From positions 11,586-75,585 of the forward strand of contig CAJKVH010000006.1 in the NCBI GenBank assembly GCA_905203305.1: a DNA stretch of 64,000 bases. Reading direction: 5' to 3'. Numbering within the stretch: position 1 is the stretch's first letter; the number at the start of each line of letters is the position of its first letter. This stretch comes from an uncultured Eubacteriales bacterium (GTDB lineage: Bacteria; Bacillota; Clostridia; TANB77; CAG-508). The notes under the pieces are model-generated. The model was given only the letters and a program-made list of their open reading frames with translations, ran no database searches and was not told where the DNA came from. The position numbers were made by a program, and so were the translations under genes. This document shows positions 63,309-64,000 of the stretch, one piece after another.

Positions 63309-63896
63309 ATGATTTATACAAATAAAAATATAAATTTAATCAGTTTAATTATTACATTAATAATATTTTTAATTCTAAATATTTATTATTTTCAAATTCA
63401 AGAAAAATTCCCTAAAGATATTTTTTTAAAAATAAAAGAAATTTATACAAAAAGTGAGCAAACAGTTTTAAATGAAAAAGAAGAAATTGACGATCAAGAA
63501 GATATTGAAAATTGGTATATAGAAATACCAAAAATAAATTTAAAAGCACCTATAGCAGAAGGAACTGATAAAAATATATTAAACAAAAATGTAGGACATT
63601 TTTCTAATACTGATTTAAAAGAAGGAAATATAGGTTTAGCAGGATATAATAAAGGTGGAAAAAATAATTATTTCGAAAATTTAAAAAATCTAAAAATAGA
63701 TGACGAAATAATTTATAAATATGAAAATTATAAAAAAATATATATTATTGATAAAATAGAAATAATAAAAAATACAAACTGGAAATATTTAAATAAAACT
63801 GAAGAAAATAAAATAACATTAATAACAGGTATTGAAAATGAAACTGAATATAGAAGATGCATTCAGGCAACAGAAGATTTTGATGTATATAAATAA
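63309..63896 (+). CDS. Sortase-fold protein lacking the catalytic His and Cys
   Basis: 195 residues. N-terminal membrane helix (NLISLIITLIIFLILNIYYF), then a sortase-like domain: WYIEIPKINLKAPIAEGTD, NIGLAGYNKGGKNNYFENLK, LKIDDEIIY, and ENKITLITGIENETEYRRCI. In active sortases the second motif holds the catalytic His (AGH) and the last one the catalytic Cys (LxTC); here they are Tyr and Gly. The Arg of the last motif seems kept. It is therefore probably an inactive homologue, perhaps a binding or scaffold protein. ATG 63309 has only a weak RBS. Confidence 0.6.
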   Translation: MIYTNKNINLISLIITLIIFLILNIYYFQIQEKFPKDIFLKIKEIYTKSEQTVLNEKEEIDDQEDIENWYIEIPKINLKAPIAEGTDKNILNKNVGHFSNTDLKEGNIGLAGYNKGGKNNYFENLKNLKIDDEIIYKYENYKKIYIIDKIEIIKNTNWKYLNKTEENKITLITGIENETEYRRCIQATEDFDVYK

Positions 63897-63947
63897 AATT
63901 ATTGAATAAAAATGTATTAATAAAATAAAAAGAAAGGATATTAATTT

Positions 63948-64000
63948 ATGAAAATTAATAAAAAAATATTTTTTATAATATTATTAATACTTGTAATAAT
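63948..64000 (+). CDS. Start of a membrane or exported protein (3' truncated by window edge)
   Basis: ATG 63948 after AGAAAGGA; the first residues MKINKKIFFIILLILVI form a signal-like helix. The remainder lies outside the window. Confidence 0.5.
   Translation, partial: MKINKKIFFIILLILVI

Overview
The window looks like a chromosomal segment from an AT-rich, spore-forming member of the Clostridia. The gene order yidC (partial)-jag-mnmE-mnmG-rsmG-parA-parB is the conserved block beside the replication origin of Firmicutes. Spore genes (spoIIR, ypeB, an alpha/beta SASP, a GerMN protein, an AbrB/SpoVT regulator) and TGTCGAA Spo0A-type boxes show that the cell sporulates. TAA, TAG and TGA all act as stops.

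The strongest observation is a systematic departure from normal decoding at CGG. I read every CGG triplet against the called frames. Eight long genes carry an in-frame CGG, and all eight are broken exactly there: the reading frame continues in +1, as if the C were skipped and the next codon read as GGA or GGT (Gly). The genes are mnmE, mnmG, a pilin-like gene, two tandem VirB6-like genes, a walJ-like metallo-hydrolase gene, a diacylglycerol glucosyltransferase-like gene and ypeB. Each rejoined product has the length and conserved residues of its family where a family is known. I found no in-frame CGG in any of the unbroken long genes. The only exception is one CGG in a 57-codon ORF of atypical composition (34947..35120). 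This fits programmed +1 frameshifting, or CGGN quadruplet decoding as Gly, at a CGG codon lacking its own tRNA. Decay or sequencing error does not explain the pattern well.

Layout. 1-8.2 kb: origin-proximal housekeeping block, with three 0A boxes at exact 10-bp spacing upstream of parAB. 8.3-12 kb: secreted beta-propeller protein, small membrane protein, two tRNA-Ser genes, polysaccharide deacetylase. 12-34.8 kb: a type IV secretion-like locus with a coiled-coil protein, five small two-TM proteins of which three are clear VirB2-like pilins, a PrgI/VirB3-like protein, a split VirB4, four tandem VirB6/TrbL-like proteins plus the remnant of another copy, NTF2/VirB8-like anchored proteins and three wall-hydrolase or peptidase domains. 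No relaxase, coupling ATPase or integrase is present. A consensus promoter with a 0A box in activator position lies in front. 35-42.5 kb (mostly minus strand): membrane J-domain protein, 1415-residue CoA-dehydratase activase-like protein, VanW protein, GerMN protein. 42.5-48.4 kb: methyltransferases, AbrB, WalJ-like hydrolase, murA, spoIIR. 48.4-53.6 kb: UDP-sugar pyrophosphorylase, phosphoglucomutase, tRNA-Arg(CCU), C39-like peptidase with SH3 domain. 53.6-57.8 kb: tadA, SRP RNA, dnaX, ybaB, recR. 57.8-64 kb: glycosyltransferase, ypeB, SASP, murF-ddl, a sortase-like protein lacking both usual catalytic residues, and a partial gene.

All calls were made by eye from the sequence; no database search or structure prediction was run.
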